Source of the DNA: Tateyamaria omphalii
Lineage (GTDB): Bacteria; Pseudomonadota; Alphaproteobacteria; Rhodobacterales; Rhodobacteraceae
Direction of reading: 5' to 3'
Assembly: GCF_014651375.1 (NCBI RefSeq)
Contig: NZ_BMWT01000001.1
Span: 496,001-560,000, forward strand
Length of the DNA stretch: 64,000 nt
Under the pieces are notes generated by a model that was not told the origin of the DNA, made no database searches, and worked only from the letters and a program-made list of their open reading frames with translations. How positions within the stretch are numbered: position 1 is the stretch's first letter; each line of letters begins with the position of its first letter. The position numbers and the translations under genes are program-made. Positions 53,063 to 62,595 of this stretch are shown here, piece by piece.

Positions 53063-53667
53063 TTGAAGTAGATTGCGCGACCCCGATCTGGACCATCAGG
53101 ATCAACCGCCCAGACAAGGCGGGTGCGCTGACTGAACAAATGCTGATCGATCTTCGTGACGCGGCGCAGGCTGCTCGACAGGCGGCTGCTGTGGTTCTGA
53201 CTGGGACGGGCAAAGTGTTCAGCGCGGGTGCGGATCTGGATGCGGCGCGTGCGGGTTTGGCCACGTCCCCCCTTTGGGAGGAGTTGTCGAGTGCCATCGC
53301 CGATTTGCCGGGCCTGACCATCGCGGCCTTGAATGGGACGGTGGCAGGTGGCGCAACCGGTATGGTGCTGGCGTGTGACCTGCGCATCTCGGTACCAACG
53401 GCCAAGTTCTTCTACCCAGTCATGAAGCTTGGGTATTTGCCACAACCCAGCGATCCTGTGCGCATGGCTGGCCTGATTGGTCCGGCACGAACCAAGCTAA
53501 TTTTCCTGGGTGGCCAGAAAATTTCGGCTGCAACGGCTTATGAATTCGGTCTGGTTGATGAACTTGTTGAAAGTGGATCTGTGCAAGAACGGGCCCAGCA
53601 ACTGTGTGAGGACATCGCCGCCGCAAAAGCTGACGTGGCATTTGCGATCAAAGCCATGTGTAAATAA
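53059..53667 (+). CDS. enoyl-CoA hydratase/isomerase family protein, short form
   Basis: A 202-residue crotonase-fold protein. The CoA-binding/oxyanion segments KVFSAGADLDAARAG and LNGTVAGGATGMVLACDLRIS are present, followed by KFFYPVMKLGYLPQPSDPVRM and GLVDELVESGSVQERAQ. It lacks the C-terminal helical region of most 255-265-residue members, and the usual catalytic Glu pair is not clear (PVMKLG where PExxLG is common). It may catalyse a hydratase/isomerase reaction on an acyl-CoA or be a binding remnant. It is coupled to the SDR gene by ATGA. Confidence 0.85.
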   Translation: MIEVDCATPIWTIRINRPDKAGALTEQMLIDLRDAAQAARQAAAVVLTGTGKVFSAGADLDAARAGLATSPLWEELSSAIADLPGLTIAALNGTVAGGATGMVLACDLRISVPTAKFFYPVMKLGYLPQPSDPVRMAGLIGPARTKLIFLGGQKISAATAYEFGLVDELVESGSVQERAQQLCEDIAAAKADVAFAIKAMCK

Positions 53668-53719
53668 GGTAAATACAATAGTTGTCAACTTTGCGTTACA
53701 CGTTGTAGGCTTTCTGTCG

Positions 53720-53893
53720 ATGGCCCGTGATGGACGCATAGACTACGCAAAGCGCGACCCCAAACCTGCTCAAGCTTCGCGGGAACTGACGACGTATGAG
53801 CGTGTAGAATTGTTGGTTTCGGGGGTATTGCGTGATGTCAGCATTCGGCTAGAGGAAAAGCGTACAGTCGACACAACCCCGCGCGAACGTTAA
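53720..53893 (+). CDS. small ORF of 57 residues, unknown
   Basis: MARDGRIDYAKRDPKPAQAS begins a charged, soluble 57-residue product (also ELTTYERVELLVSGVLRDVSIRLEEKR). No family recognised. The ribosome-binding site is weak (TAGG 12 bases upstream). Support comes from the stop, which shares TTAA with the stop of the HNH gene on the other strand, as in five other convergent pairs of annotated genes here, and from codon usage close to its neighbours. It could be a non-coding spacer reading by chance. Confidence 0.45.
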   Translation: MARDGRIDYAKRDPKPAQASRELTTYERVELLVSGVLRDVSIRLEEKRTVDTTPRER

Positions 53894-54234
53894 CGCTTGC
53901 GACGGGTCCCGGGGACCTTTGACGCAAAGCTCGGCGGGCGCTTTGCCACCCATGCTAAGAACTTTGCCAATCGCGGATGCCCGCGCAACGCCTCGGGCGT
54001 GTTGTAGGCACGTGCCAGTTCGGTTTCGGTCAGTGTGGCGTGGATTTCACGGTGGCAGATGTGATGCAGCAACACCGTTGGGCCGCCTTTGCCGCCTTTC
54101 AGTTTGGGAATCAGGTGGTGCAGGCTTTGTGGTGCGTCGGGTGGGATGGGACGGCCACACAAGGGGCAAATTGGTGCATGTAGGGTGTCTGGCAGCTGTA
54201 TGGTCCCTTGCGCAATGCTGATTGCCCATGACAA
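53890..54234 (-). CDS. HNH endonuclease
   Basis: A 114-residue protein with an HNH zinc-nuclease module: CPLCGRPIPP (first Cys pair), SLHHLIPKLKGGKGGPTVLLHHICHREIHA (His-His start and the C-x-x-x-H end) in the typical order C-C-H-H-N/C-H. The C-terminal extension is basic (KRPPSFASKVPGTRRKR). Such small HNH proteins are probable DNA nucleases, often linked to mobile or restriction systems, though none is near. Start uncertain: TTG 54234 is the best candidate, without a good ribosome-binding site. Confidence 0.82.
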   Translation of the reverse strand: MSWAISIAQGTIQLPDTLHAPICPLCGRPIPPDAPQSLHHLIPKLKGGKGGPTVLLHHICHREIHATLTETELARAYNTPEALRGHPRLAKFLAWVAKRPPSFASKVPGTRRKR

Positions 54235-54269
54235 TTGGCGCGTTGTTGGAACGATGCAAGAGGTACGGT

Positions 54270-55601
54270 GTGGAGTTTGATCTCGAAAGCCAGCCCGAGA
54301 TTGTACAGACCATCGCGGGCTATGCCCTGCAAGGGTGGGAACTGGCGCTGTCTTGGTTGCTGAGTCCTGCCGCGTGGTCACAGTTTGCGCTGTTGATTGT
54401 TGCCTATCTGGCTGCAGTCCTGATCACGCGCCGTTTGCAACCGACACTGGCGCGGGTCCTCGACCCCGGTGAAAACGATACCGTCTTCGCCAAGGCGCGC
54501 CGGTTCGTGATCCAGTTTCTGCCTCTCGTACTGCCGCTCTTGGCCTATGTACTGACCGGGATCGGTGAAAGCGTTGTTCGATCGATCTTTGACAGTGGGG
54601 CCGTGATTGCTTTCGGTAAACGGGTTTTCCTTTTTCTCGCAGTGCGGGCGCTTGTGCGGGACATCGTCACTGACCCGTTCCTCAAGTTACTCGGCCGATA
54701 TGTCCTGATCCCGGTCGCGGCACTCTACGCTCTCGGTCTTCTGGAACCCGCCGCGACGCGACTGGAAGCCACTGTCGTTCCGTTGGGCAATCTGTCCTTC
54801 AATCTTCTTTGGCTTTTGCAGTTCGTGGCCGTTGCCGGGATTATTTTCTGGCTCGGCCAATGGTCCAACAGTCAGTCGAGCACTTTCATCCAGAAACAGG
54901 AGGAGATGCGCCCCTCGCTTCGGCAACTCGTGGCCAAGTCCATCGAGTTCCTAATTTTCGGCGTCGCGTTCCTGTTGCTCATGAATATCATGGGCATCAA
55001 CCTGTCTGCCCTCGCCGTGCTTGGGGGTGCGATCGGTGTCGGCCTCGGCTTTGGGCTGCAAAAGATCGCGTCGAACTTTATCTCCGGTGTGATCCTGCTG
55101 GTCGAAGGCCAGGCGACGGTTGGCGACTACGTTGAACTGGATGGCGGTGAAGCGGGTACAATCGTCAAAATGACGGCCCGCGCCGCGATCCTTGAAACCT
55201 ATGATGGCCGCTGGATTGTTGTCCCTAACGAGGATTTCATCACCACCCGCGTCGTCAACTATTCTGACAGCGGATCGGCAAACCGGTACGAGGCACCATT
55301 TTCGGTCAGCTACAATACCGACATCAACGCTGTGCCCGACATCATAAACGCCGCCGTCGCCAAGCTGCCCTTTGTCCTCGCCAAGCCCGAGGGGCCGGAT
55401 TGCGAGCTTGTGGGATTCGGTGACAGCGGGATCGACTTCGCCGTCGAATATTGGGTCAACGGCATTGATGACGGGCGGAACAAGTACAAGAGTCACGTGC
55501 TTTTTGCGATCTGGAATGCGCTCAAGGACAACGACATTGAAATCCCCTACCCGCACCGCGTGGTTGAGATGAAGGGCGAACTGCGGACCACGTCGGAGTG
55601 A
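54270..55601 (+). CDS. MscS family mechanosensitive channel
   Basis: A 443-residue inner-membrane channel protein. Several helices (residues 35-230) precede the MscS pore-lining helix and beta domain: ALAVLGGAIGVGLGFGLQKIASNFISGVILLVEGQATVGDYVEL, then IVVPNEDFITTRVVNYSD and SVSYNTDI, ending in the C-terminal cytoplasmic domain. It should release solutes under hypo-osmotic stress. GTG 54270 has AAGAGG six bases upstream; ATG 54228 and TTG 54222 lie in frame but would overlap the head of the divergent HNH gene. Its stop overlaps the flavoprotein gene as GTGA. Confidence 0.92.
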   Translation: MEFDLESQPEIVQTIAGYALQGWELALSWLLSPAAWSQFALLIVAYLAAVLITRRLQPTLARVLDPGENDTVFAKARRFVIQFLPLVLPLLAYVLTGIGESVVRSIFDSGAVIAFGKRVFLFLAVRALVRDIVTDPFLKLLGRYVLIPVAALYALGLLEPAATRLEATVVPLGNLSFNLLWLLQFVAVAGIIFWLGQWSNSQSSTFIQKQEEMRPSLRQLVAKSIEFLIFGVAFLLLMNIMGINLSALAVLGGAIGVGLGFGLQKIASNFISGVILLVEGQATVGDYVELDGGEAGTIVKMTARAAILETYDGRWIVVPNEDFITTRVVNYSDSGSANRYEAPFSVSYNTDINAVPDIINAAVAKLPFVLAKPEGPDCELVGFGDSGIDFAVEYWVNGIDDGRNKYKSHVLFAIWNALKDNDIEIPYPHRVVEMKGELRTTSE

Positions 55602-56770
55602 GCCGCGCTGCTGTGATTGGTGGCGGCCCGGCAGGGTTGGCTGCAGCAGAAGTGATGGCGGACGCTGGACTGCAGGTCAAGGTTTACGAGGCCAAACCAA
55701 GTGTTGCACGCAAATTCCTGATGGCGGGGAAGTCCGGGCTAAACCTGACCAAAGCCGAAGACCTGAGTATCATGTTGCCACACTACACCGACGCCGCAAG
55801 CTGGCTCACCCCAGCGCTGCGGGCTTGGGACAGTACCGCCGTCGTGGCATGGGCCGAAGGCCTGGGTCAGGAGATGTTTGCAGGCTCAACGGGCCGCGTC
55901 TTCCCCAAGGCGATGAAAGCATCACCGCTTTTGCGTGCATGGCTGCGCCGTTTGGATGGGCGGGGTGTGAGCATTTTGCCTCGGCATCGGTGGGTCGGTT
56001 GGGACGGAAAACTGCCAATCATAATGGGACCCGACGATACCGTTTCGTCTGTCGATGTCGATGTTGTCGTATTGGCCTGTGGGGGTGCCAGTTGGGCGCG
56101 GCTGGGCTCTGACGGTGCATGGGCGGATTGGATTGGAGCGGACGTGCAGCCTTTTGGGGCAGCAAACGCGGCGGTCGCCATTGAGTGGTCTGATCACATG
56201 GCGAAACAGATGGGGCAGCCGGTCAAGGGCGTCGCATGGCGCGCGGGTCGCCATCGATCACGAGGCGAGGCCGTGATTTCACATCGCGGACTCGAAGGCG
56301 GCGGTGTCTATTCGGTATCGCGGGGGGTGCGGGAAGGCGCGACCCTCTATCTAGACTTGTTGCCTGATCTGAGCGTCGATGATGTCGCCGCGCGGCTGGA
56401 CCGTCCGCGTGGCAAGGCGAGCTTGGCCAATCATCTGCGCAAGACGCTTAGGTTGCCTCCTCCAAAAATAGCGTTGGCACAGGAATGGGGCAGACCTTGG
56501 CCAGTTGAGACCTTGAGAATTGCCCGACGGCTCAAGAAACTGCGGATCGCGCACGCTGGACTGCGACCGATCGACGAAGCGATCTCAACGGCGGGGGGCG
56601 TGCCTGCCCCTGCGTTTGATGATGCGCTCATGTTGCGGACCAGACCAGGTGTGTTTTGTGCCGGAGAGATGCTGGACTGGGAAGCGCCTACAGGCGGCTA
56701 CCTTTTGACAGCTTGCTTTGCCACGGGGCGTTGGGCAGGGCGCGGTGCAGTGAAATTCGTGCAGCCTTAG
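55598..56770 (+). CDS. TIGR03862-type flavoprotein (HI0933-like)
   Basis: A 390-residue FAD-dependent protein of the HI0933/BaiN family. It starts AAVIGGGPAGLAAAEVMADAG (FAD dinucleotide motif), then the family-specific ARKFLMAGKSGLNLTKAEDL, GSTGRVFPKAMKASPLL, VLACGGASWARLGSDGAW and C-terminal FCAGEMLDWEAPTGGYLLTACFATGR. Members resemble BaiN-type reductases; this TIGR03862 branch has no assigned reaction. It starts with GTG 55598 in GTGA with mscS, and its stop shares TTAG with the GST gene. Confidence 0.9.
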   Translation: MSRAAVIGGGPAGLAAAEVMADAGLQVKVYEAKPSVARKFLMAGKSGLNLTKAEDLSIMLPHYTDAASWLTPALRAWDSTAVVAWAEGLGQEMFAGSTGRVFPKAMKASPLLRAWLRRLDGRGVSILPRHRWVGWDGKLPIIMGPDDTVSSVDVDVVVLACGGASWARLGSDGAWADWIGADVQPFGAANAAVAIEWSDHMAKQMGQPVKGVAWRAGRHRSRGEAVISHRGLEGGGVYSVSRGVREGATLYLDLLPDLSVDDVAARLDRPRGKASLANHLRKTLRLPPPKIALAQEWGRPWPVETLRIARRLKKLRIAHAGLRPIDEAISTAGGVPAPAFDDALMLRTRPGVFCAGEMLDWEAPTGGYLLTACFATGRWAGRGAVKFVQP

Positions 56771-57357
56771 CGCCCTGCCGCTGCACGAAACGTGGGCCTC
56801 GCACGCAGGCGCTTTGAATACGCCTTCACACTGTCGGGCAGCGCCGGAAAATCAGCGCCGAACGCCCAGCCGAAACAATGTACGGCCAACAGGTCCGGTA
56901 CCGAAATCTGGTCGCCCATGATGAAGTCGCCTGCCTGTTCCAACCTCTTGGCAAAGGTATCGACATTTCGCGCGAACTCTTTGTGCAGGGTCGACGCGAT
57001 CGTCGGTTGGCGTAGTTTCTCGGGCAATACAAAGGTGTGTTTGCTGTGGGTCCAAAGCAACGCGTCCACTTCGTCAATCAGCCAAAGGGTCATTGCATCC
57101 TGTTGGGCGCGGGCTGGTGTTCCGGCAGGGGCGGTCAAGGTGCCGTGCTTGTCTGCAAGATAGGTCATGATCGCGACACTGTCCGTCAAAACGTCCTCAC
57201 CATCCACCAAGGCAGGGATCTTGCCCAAAGGGTTGTGCTTTGTTGCCTCTTCCGAACGGGGAAATGCCTCGACCAGTTCATAGGGCTGTCCCAGCTCTTC
57301 CAACATCCAGAGCACGCGAAAGGCGCGGCTTTTGACGGTTCCGATGACGCGGTACAT
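56767..57357 (-). CDS. glutathione S-transferase family protein
   Basis: A 196-residue cytosolic GST. Residues 1-78 form the thioredoxin-like domain (MYRVIGTVKSRAFRVLWMLEELGQPYELVE, with KIPALVDGEDVLTDSVAI glutathione-site region), residues 85-196 the helical domain. Active-site Ser/Tyr residue is not certain: Thr/Ser at residues 6-9 is likely. ATG 57357 follows GGAGG. It may conjugate or reduce electrophilic compounds; substrate unknown. Confidence 0.93.
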   Translation of the reverse strand: MYRVIGTVKSRAFRVLWMLEELGQPYELVEAFPRSEEATKHNPLGKIPALVDGEDVLTDSVAIMTYLADKHGTLTAPAGTPARAQQDAMTLWLIDEVDALLWTHSKHTFVLPEKLRQPTIASTLHKEFARNVDTFAKRLEQAGDFIMGDQISVPDLLAVHCFGWAFGADFPALPDSVKAYSKRLRARPTFRAAAGR

Positions 57358-57475
57358 GATGCCTCCAGGTTTGTTGCTCGGAAGATCGCAGGCCCGGGGC
57401 GGCACTGCAAGGCTACTGTCAGAATTTGGCAGTTGGGTCGCTTACACCAAAGGTAGCCAGCCAGAGGAGGTTACC

Positions 57476-57919
57476 ATGTCGCGATCAGGATCCTGCATGT
57501 GTGGAGCCGTGAAATTCACCATTGCTAAAACCATAACAGAAACCGGCGCGTGCCATTGCAGCATGTGCCGCAAGTGGTCCGGCGGCGTTTTTCTGGGCGT
57601 GCAGGTGCCCAAGGGTGGAATGCAGATTGAGGGGGAGGATAACCTGACCGTTTACACGTCGTCTGAATGGGCCGAACGGGCGTTCTGCAAACACTGCGGC
57701 TCATCAATGTTCTATCGAGTGACGGCGCCCGGTCCCATGAATGGCGAGATGCATGTTGGAATGGGAACCTTTACGGATGCTTCGGGCATTCCTTTGACGG
57801 GCGAACTGTTTATCGACCTGAAGCCTGATGGCTATGCCTTTGCCGGTGAGGGGCGGCATCAGATGACCGAGGCCGAGGTGATGGCCATGTTTGCGGCCCC
57901 GCCCGAGGAGCATCCGTGA
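57476..57919 (+). CDS. GFA (glutathione-dependent formaldehyde-activating enzyme-like) family protein
   Basis: A 147-residue zinc protein of the GFA/CENP-V family. Cysteines for the two zinc sites are CMCG (GSCMCGAVKF), CHCSMC (GACHCSMCRKWSG) and CKHCG (RAFCKHCGSS). The founding member was reported to speed glutathione-formaldehyde adduct formation, but many relatives have unknown substrates. GAGGAGG precedes ATG 57476. It is divergent from the GST gene, so both may handle glutathione adducts. Confidence 0.92.
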   Translation: MSRSGSCMCGAVKFTIAKTITETGACHCSMCRKWSGGVFLGVQVPKGGMQIEGEDNLTVYTSSEWAERAFCKHCGSSMFYRVTAPGPMNGEMHVGMGTFTDASGIPLTGELFIDLKPDGYAFAGEGRHQMTEAEVMAMFAAPPEEHP

Positions 57920-58004
57920 TCCAAAGGCCGCTTGCGCGACGACACTATTGACGAGGCTGCGCCTCGCGACCCCTGCTCGGATGAAAAAGACACGCGTCCC
58001 CGAA

Positions 58005-59006
58005 CTATCGACGTGCAAGCATGGCAAGCCGGATAAAGCAGCGTTCGACCAGTGCAAGCGCCGGCGCATTCTGGCCAGCAGAGCGCAATTGCAGGTCTGT
58101 ATCCGTCAGCTCTGTCAGGGCAAGTTCCAGCTTCGGTGCACCCCAGTTCCGCGCTTGCGTAAGCATCTTGTCCCGGTTCGGTCCCCAGATTTGTGGACGA
58201 CCTGATGTATCACAGGCCGCGCGATGCAACGACCGGAAATGGCGCATGGCACCAATGCACAGGCTGACCGCGTTAACCCCCTGTGCTTGAAGGCGCTGCA
58301 TGACGGGACCGATGGCTGCAGCATTGCCATCGCCGACGACTAGCAATACGTCATCCACATCTGCCTCGATGGATGCGGGTGCGCACGCACTAATGTCGTC
58401 TGCACTCAGCGGTTCGGGATCGTTGAGTTTGTACAGTCCCAACTTTTCGAGCGTCTGGCGGAAATCTCCAGGCTCCAGTTGCCGGGCGAGGTCCATCAGC
58501 AGGTGCATCGCCTCCTGTGGTGGGTTGGTGATGCCCGCAGCTGTCAGGTCGCGTTCGACTTCGTCGCGCGTTGGCGGATTGTCGTATATTCCAGCAGCAA
58601 AGGCCGATGGATGGGCCTCGAACGCCTTGCGGAGTTTCGACGTGGGTTTCAGCGCTCCTGCGGTCACAACGATCTGTGCATCGCCCGCCACCCAGTCCGA
58701 CAGGGCCTCGGTGATGATTGGCCCGACGGTTTCGTTTGCATCTTCGACCAAGGCCACGCGGAGGCCGGGGAAAAAGCCGATGGCCTTCACGGCATCCAGC
58801 AAAAGGGCGGGTTCCTTGCGCAGATCACCGGCCGGAATTCGCGTCAGGCGCATTTCTTCTTCGCCCTGCGGACCAATAAGTGCCGCCACAACCTGTTGCC
58901 GCTTCAGTGCGATGCGCATCCCATCGGCACCGTAAATCAACAGGCCCGCCGCATCCGGGTCCGGCTTGGCGAAGTACGCGGTGGCCTGGCCTGCATTCAG
59001 CTTCAC
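58005..59006 (-). CDS. holA: DNA polymerase III subunit delta
   Basis: HolA is the clamp-loader subunit that opens the beta sliding clamp. The 333-residue protein has the family start LLIYGADGMRIALKRQQVVAAL (degenerate P-loop region), the beta-wrench segment PGLRVALVEDANE, GALKPTSKLRKAFE, and the C-terminal NWGAPKLELALTELTDTDLQLRS. The GTG start overlaps the lptE stop as GTGA, and the order leuS-lptE-holA is conserved in many proteobacteria. Confidence 0.95.
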   Translation of the reverse strand: MKLNAGQATAYFAKPDPDAAGLLIYGADGMRIALKRQQVVAALIGPQGEEEMRLTRIPAGDLRKEPALLLDAVKAIGFFPGLRVALVEDANETVGPIITEALSDWVAGDAQIVVTAGALKPTSKLRKAFEAHPSAFAAGIYDNPPTRDEVERDLTAAGITNPPQEAMHLLMDLARQLEPGDFRQTLEKLGLYKLNDPEPLSADDISACAPASIEADVDDVLLVVGDGNAAAIGPVMQRLQAQGVNAVSLCIGAMRHFRSLHRAACDTSGRPQIWGPNRDKMLTQARNWGAPKLELALTELTDTDLQLRSAGQNAPALALVERCFIRLAMLARR

Positions 59007-59470
59007 AGGTCAGAGACCTGCAATTGAAGCACAATTTCGTCTGCAAGGCTGGTCATCAACCGTTCGGTTGCGTCGCTTTTGGCTGTGAGGGTGGCAACCG
59101 TCGTGCCGGTTGCAGAATACCCAACGAAGTTATTCACATCTTCCGACAGCAAAACCGCACCTGTCGCGGAATCGGTGAGTGTGTATGTTGCGTCACCGAT
59201 CACGTGAAACCTGCGGATGTCTCCATCCGGGTCGATGGCGCGTGCTTCTTCTCTCACCGACAGCACAATGCCCAAGCGGTATGCAGGGGCCGTCGCGCGC
59301 CCCAACCGCTCTTCCAGCTGACGCACCAACAAGAAGCCTTCACGGTCAATGGGTGTATCAACCTGCACGCGGTTTTGCAGCTTTGTTCCTGCACCGCCCG
59401 GGCCATAAACGGGTTCGAATCCGCAAGCGGACAGGACTACGGTCAAGGCCAGGGCTGCAAAGATACGCAT
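59003..59470 (-). CDS. lptE: LPS-assembly lipoprotein LptE
   Basis: LptE plugs the LptD barrel for LPS insertion into the outer membrane. The 155-residue protein begins with lipoprotein signal RIFAALALTVVLSAC (lipobox LSAC, Cys16), GFEPVYGPGG typical of alphaproteobacterial LptE, then alternating beta strands and a last helix TERLMTSLADEIVLQLQ. It starts five bases after the leuS stop and overlaps holA. Confidence 0.93.
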   Translation of the reverse strand: MRIFAALALTVVLSACGFEPVYGPGGAGTKLQNRVQVDTPIDREGFLLVRQLEERLGRATAPAYRLGIVLSVREEARAIDPDGDIRRFHVIGDATYTLTDSATGAVLLSEDVNNFVGYSATGTTVATLTAKSDATERLMTSLADEIVLQLQVSDL

Positions 59471-59475
59471 GTTGG

Positions 59476-62028
59476 TTAAACCACCACGTTGACGATACGG
59501 CCTGGCACGACGATCACCTTCTTGGGTGTTCCGCCGTCCAACGCCTTTTGCACAGCTTCGGTTGCCAGCGCCTGTTTTTCAACCTCGGCTTTGTCCATGT
59601 CGGCAGGAACGGTGATTTCACCGCGCCGCTTGCCGTTGATCTGGATGGGCAGGGTGACGGTGTCAGACACCAGCATTGCCTCATCCGCCTTCGGCCACGG
59701 GGCATTGATCACAAGTCCTTCGCCGCCTTGATGCGCCCAGATGTCCTCGGACAAGTGTGGCGTCATGGGGGCCATCAGTTGAGCCAGCGTCATCATTGCG
59801 ACGCGCTGGGCCGCATGGCTGGCCTTGGACTTCTGCAGAACCGCGGTAAAGCCATAGAGCTTGGCGATGGCCGCGTTGAAGCCAAAGGATTCAACGCCCA
59901 TTGTCACGTCGTGGATGGTCTTGTGCATGGCGCGCAGCAGATCATCGTCACCGCTGCCTACGGCGTCTTTGTCCATCTTCCCGATACGGTCACAAATGTT
60001 CCACACACGAGCAAGATGCTTAAAAGCTGCTTCGGCCCCGCTTGCGGTCCACTCCACATCGCGCTCGGGCGGTGAGTCGCTCAGGACAAACCAGCGTGCT
60101 GTATCCGCGCCGTAGCTTGCAATGATGCCCAGCGGATCAACCACATTCTTTTTCGACTTCGACATCTTGGCCGATGGGACAACCTCGACCAAAGCGCCAG
60201 TCGCACCAAGGCGCGCGCCGGATTCGGTCCACTCAATATCCTCGGGCAGATGGTAGACAGGCCGATCATTCTCGTCCCTGGTCACGTAGATTTCGTGCGT
60301 CACCATCCCTTGTGTGAACAGCGCGTCAAACGGTTCCTCGCAGCCTTGCGGCAGGTGACCGGTAATACGCATGGCCCGCGCAAAGAAGCGGGAATAAAGC
60401 AGATGCAAGATTGCGTGTTCGATGCCGCCAATATACTGGTCCACATTCATCCAGTAGGCTGCATCCTCCAGATCCGTAGGCGTTTCCGCCTTCGGCGCAG
60501 TGAAACGCGCAAAGTACCACGACGAATCCACGAACGTGTCCATGGTGTCCGTTTCACGCTTGGCGGGTTTGCCGCAGGACGGGCAGGGCACATCCCGCCA
60601 TGTTGGATGGCGATCAAGCGGGTTGCCAGGAATGTCAAAGCTGACATCGTCGGGCAATTCGACCGGCAGGTTTTCTTTCTTCTCAGGCACCACGCCGCAA
60701 TCGTCACAATGGACAACCGGGATCGGGCAACCCCAATAGCGTTGGCGGGACAAGCCCCAGTCGCGCAGACGGTATTGTGTCTGACCTTTGCCAAGCCCAT
60801 TGGCTTCGAAATAGTCGATGGTGGCGTCGATGGCGTCCTGGCTTGTGACCTCACCAATACCTGCAAAGTGGTCAATAAAGGCGACTTTTTCCGTCTTGGT
60901 CGGAACAAGCGCTTCGTTCTCGACCTCGGTGGTGTCGCCCGGCATGTAAAACGCGTTTTGGACGTTCAGGCCGTATTTCCGCGCAAAGTCGAGGTCGCGC
61001 TGATCATGCGCAGGGCAGCCAAAGACGGCACCGGTACCGTAATCCATCAAAACAAAGTTTCCGATCCAAACAGGCAGTTCGACATCAGGATAGACGGGGT
61101 GTTTGACCCGGATGCCCGTATCGATGCCCTTCTTCTCGGCCTTTTCCATGGCCGCTTCGGTCGTGTCCATCTTGCGGCATTCGTCGATGAACGCGGCAAG
61201 GTCAGGATTGTTGGCCTCAAGCGCCTTGGCTACCGGGTGGTCTGGCGATACAGCAACGAATGACGCACCGCGCATCGTGTCGGGACGGGTCGAATAGCAA
61301 AGAATAGTGCCCTGCCCATCCGTGCGGACAAAAGGAATGTCGATCCCACGGCTCTCACCGATCCAGTTTTCCTGCATCAGGCGCACCTTGGCGGGCCAGT
61401 TGTCGAGCTTGCCAAGCGCATCCTTCAACTCACCTGCCATATCGCTGATCTTGAAGAACCACTGCGTCAGCTCGCGCCGCTCAACCTCGGCGCCCGAGCG
61501 CCAGCCTTTGCCATCAATTACCTGCTCGTTGGCGAGCACGGTCATGTCGACCGGGTCCCAGTTCACCTGCGCATTCTTGCGGTAGACAAGATCGGCTTCG
61601 AGCATATCGAGGAAGAGCGCCTGCTGCTGGCCGTAGTATTCCGGGTCGCACGTCGCGAATTCGCGTGACCAGTCAATAGACAGGCCCAGCGGCTTCATCT
61701 GCGAACGCATGTCGGCAATGTTGTCATATGTCCACGTTTTTGGGTGGCCTCCGATGGCCATGGCCGCGTTTTCGGCAGGCATCCCGAAGGCATCCCAACC
61801 CATTGGGTGCAGCACATTGTGGCCCGTCGACATCTTGTAACGGGCAATCACGTCACCCATCGTGTAGTTGCGCACGTGTCCCATGTGGATGCGGCCCGAA
61901 GGGTAGGGGAACATCTCGAGCACGTAGTACTTCGGCTTGTCGGCACTGCGGGTTGCCGTGAATACGCCGGCCTTGTCCCAGGCGGCCTGCCAGCGGGCTT
62001 CGATCTCGGATGGGGTGTAGGTGGCCAT
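59476..62028 (-). CDS. leuS: leucyl-tRNA synthetase
   Basis: Class I synthetase that charges tRNA-Leu. The 850-residue protein has the HIGH motif [12 protein letters not shown] (about residues 49-60), the zinc-binding modules ([14 protein letters not shown] and [13 protein letters not shown]), the editing CP1 domain with [21 protein letters not shown], the KMSKS loop [15 protein letters not shown] and C-terminal tRNA-binding domains. ATG 62028; an in-frame start at 62076 would lie inside the leader hairpin. A hairpin 20 bases upstream may control read-through into it. Confidence 0.98.
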   Translation of the reverse strand: MATYTPSEIEARWQAAWDKAGVFTATRSADKPKYYVLEMFPYPSGRIHMGHVRNYTMGDVIARYKMSTGHNVLHPMGWDAFGMPAENAAMAIGGHPKTWTYDNIADMRSQMKPLGLSIDWSREFATCDPEYYGQQQALFLDMLEADLVYRKNAQVNWDPVDMTVLANEQVIDGKGWRSGAEVERRELTQWFFKISDMAGELKDALGKLDNWPAKVRLMQENWIGESRGIDIPFVRTDGQGTILCYSTRPDTMRGASFVAVSPDHPVAKALEANNPDLAAFIDECRKMDTTEAAMEKAEKKGIDTGIRVKHPVYPDVELPVWIGNFVLMDYGTGAVFGCPAHDQRDLDFARKYGLNVQNAFYMPGDTTEVENEALVPTKTEKVAFIDHFAGIGEVTSQDAIDATIDYFEANGLGKGQTQYRLRDWGLSRQRYWGCPIPVVHCDDCGVVPEKKENLPVELPDDVSFDIPGNPLDRHPTWRDVPCPSCGKPAKRETDTMDTFVDSSWYFARFTAPKAETPTDLEDAAYWMNVDQYIGGIEHAILHLLYSRFFARAMRITGHLPQGCEEPFDALFTQGMVTHEIYVTRDENDRPVYHLPEDIEWTESGARLGATGALVEVVPSAKMSKSKKNVVDPLGIIASYGADTARWFVLSDSPPERDVEWTASGAEAAFKHLARVWNICDRIGKMDKDAVGSGDDDLLRAMHKTIHDVTMGVESFGFNAAIAKLYGFTAVLQKSKASHAAQRVAMMTLAQLMAPMTPHLSEDIWAHQGGEGLVINAPWPKADEAMLVSDTVTLPIQINGKRRGEITVPADMDKAEVEKQALATEAVQKALDGGTPKKVIVVPGRIVNVVV

Positions 62029-62047
62029 GGGTTCTGGTCCTGAATGT

Positions 62048-62073
62048 AAAAACGCCGGGCACGAAGCCCGGCG
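62048..62073 (-). terminator. terminator or attenuator between the DUF3576 gene and leuS
   Basis: On the minus strand CGCCGGGC-TTCGT-GCCCGGCG (62073 to 62053) is followed by TTTTT. It ends the DUF3576 transcript but lies only 20 bases before the leuS start, leaving no room for a separate promoter after it; read-through or attenuation of leuS is therefore likely. Confidence 0.8.
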
Positions 62074-62109
62074 CATCTGATAATGGGGAATGGGTTGCGC
62101 TGAAAGGGC

Positions 62110-62595
62110 CTAAAGGCGGTTATCAGCCACCCGTAGCTGACGGGCGCGGGTCAGGATAGCATCTTCGATCGCGCGCACGGTTGCGGTGCTGGCTGGACCA
62201 TTCCGCGTTTGCAAGGCCACATTGAGTGACCGTGCGTCCAAGGCAGGATCGCTGATGAGAACAGTCGCACGATATGCACGGCCGCCACCTGGGGGTGTAC
62301 CATAGCCGGTTACGATCACCCCAGTGAAAGGATCAACAGACTGAATCGGCAGGAAATCCAGCACCTGAAGGCTCGCCGACCAGATGTATTTGTTGACTCG
62401 AACAATGGATTCCTGATTGCGCCGCGCGCGCAGCGCTTCGCCCAAAGTTGTCTGGTTCCTCTGGCCCCGCTCCCGTCCGGATGTCTCGGGATCAGAGGAC
62501 GGTGTGCTGCCGCGAAAGTTCAGCCCTCCGCATCCAACCAGAAATACGGCCATGCCCATTATGGCCATCCGGCCGATTACCCGCGTTTTAAGCAT
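62110..62595 (-). CDS. DUF3576 family lipoprotein
   Basis: A 161-residue lipoprotein with signal RMAIMGMAVFLVGC (lipobox LVGC) and body containing the DUF3576 signature NKYIWSASLQVLDFLPIQSVDPFTGVIVTGYGTPPGGGRAYRATVLISDPALDARSLNV. It is conserved before leuS in alphaproteobacteria and has no known function; a role in envelope maintenance is suggested only by location. TAGGAA precedes ATG 62595. Confidence 0.92.
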   Translation of the reverse strand: MLKTRVIGRMAIMGMAVFLVGCGGLNFRGSTPSSDPETSGRERGQRNQTTLGEALRARRNQESIVRVNKYIWSASLQVLDFLPIQSVDPFTGVIVTGYGTPPGGGRAYRATVLISDPALDARSLNVALQTRNGPASTATVRAIEDAILTRARQLRVADNRL

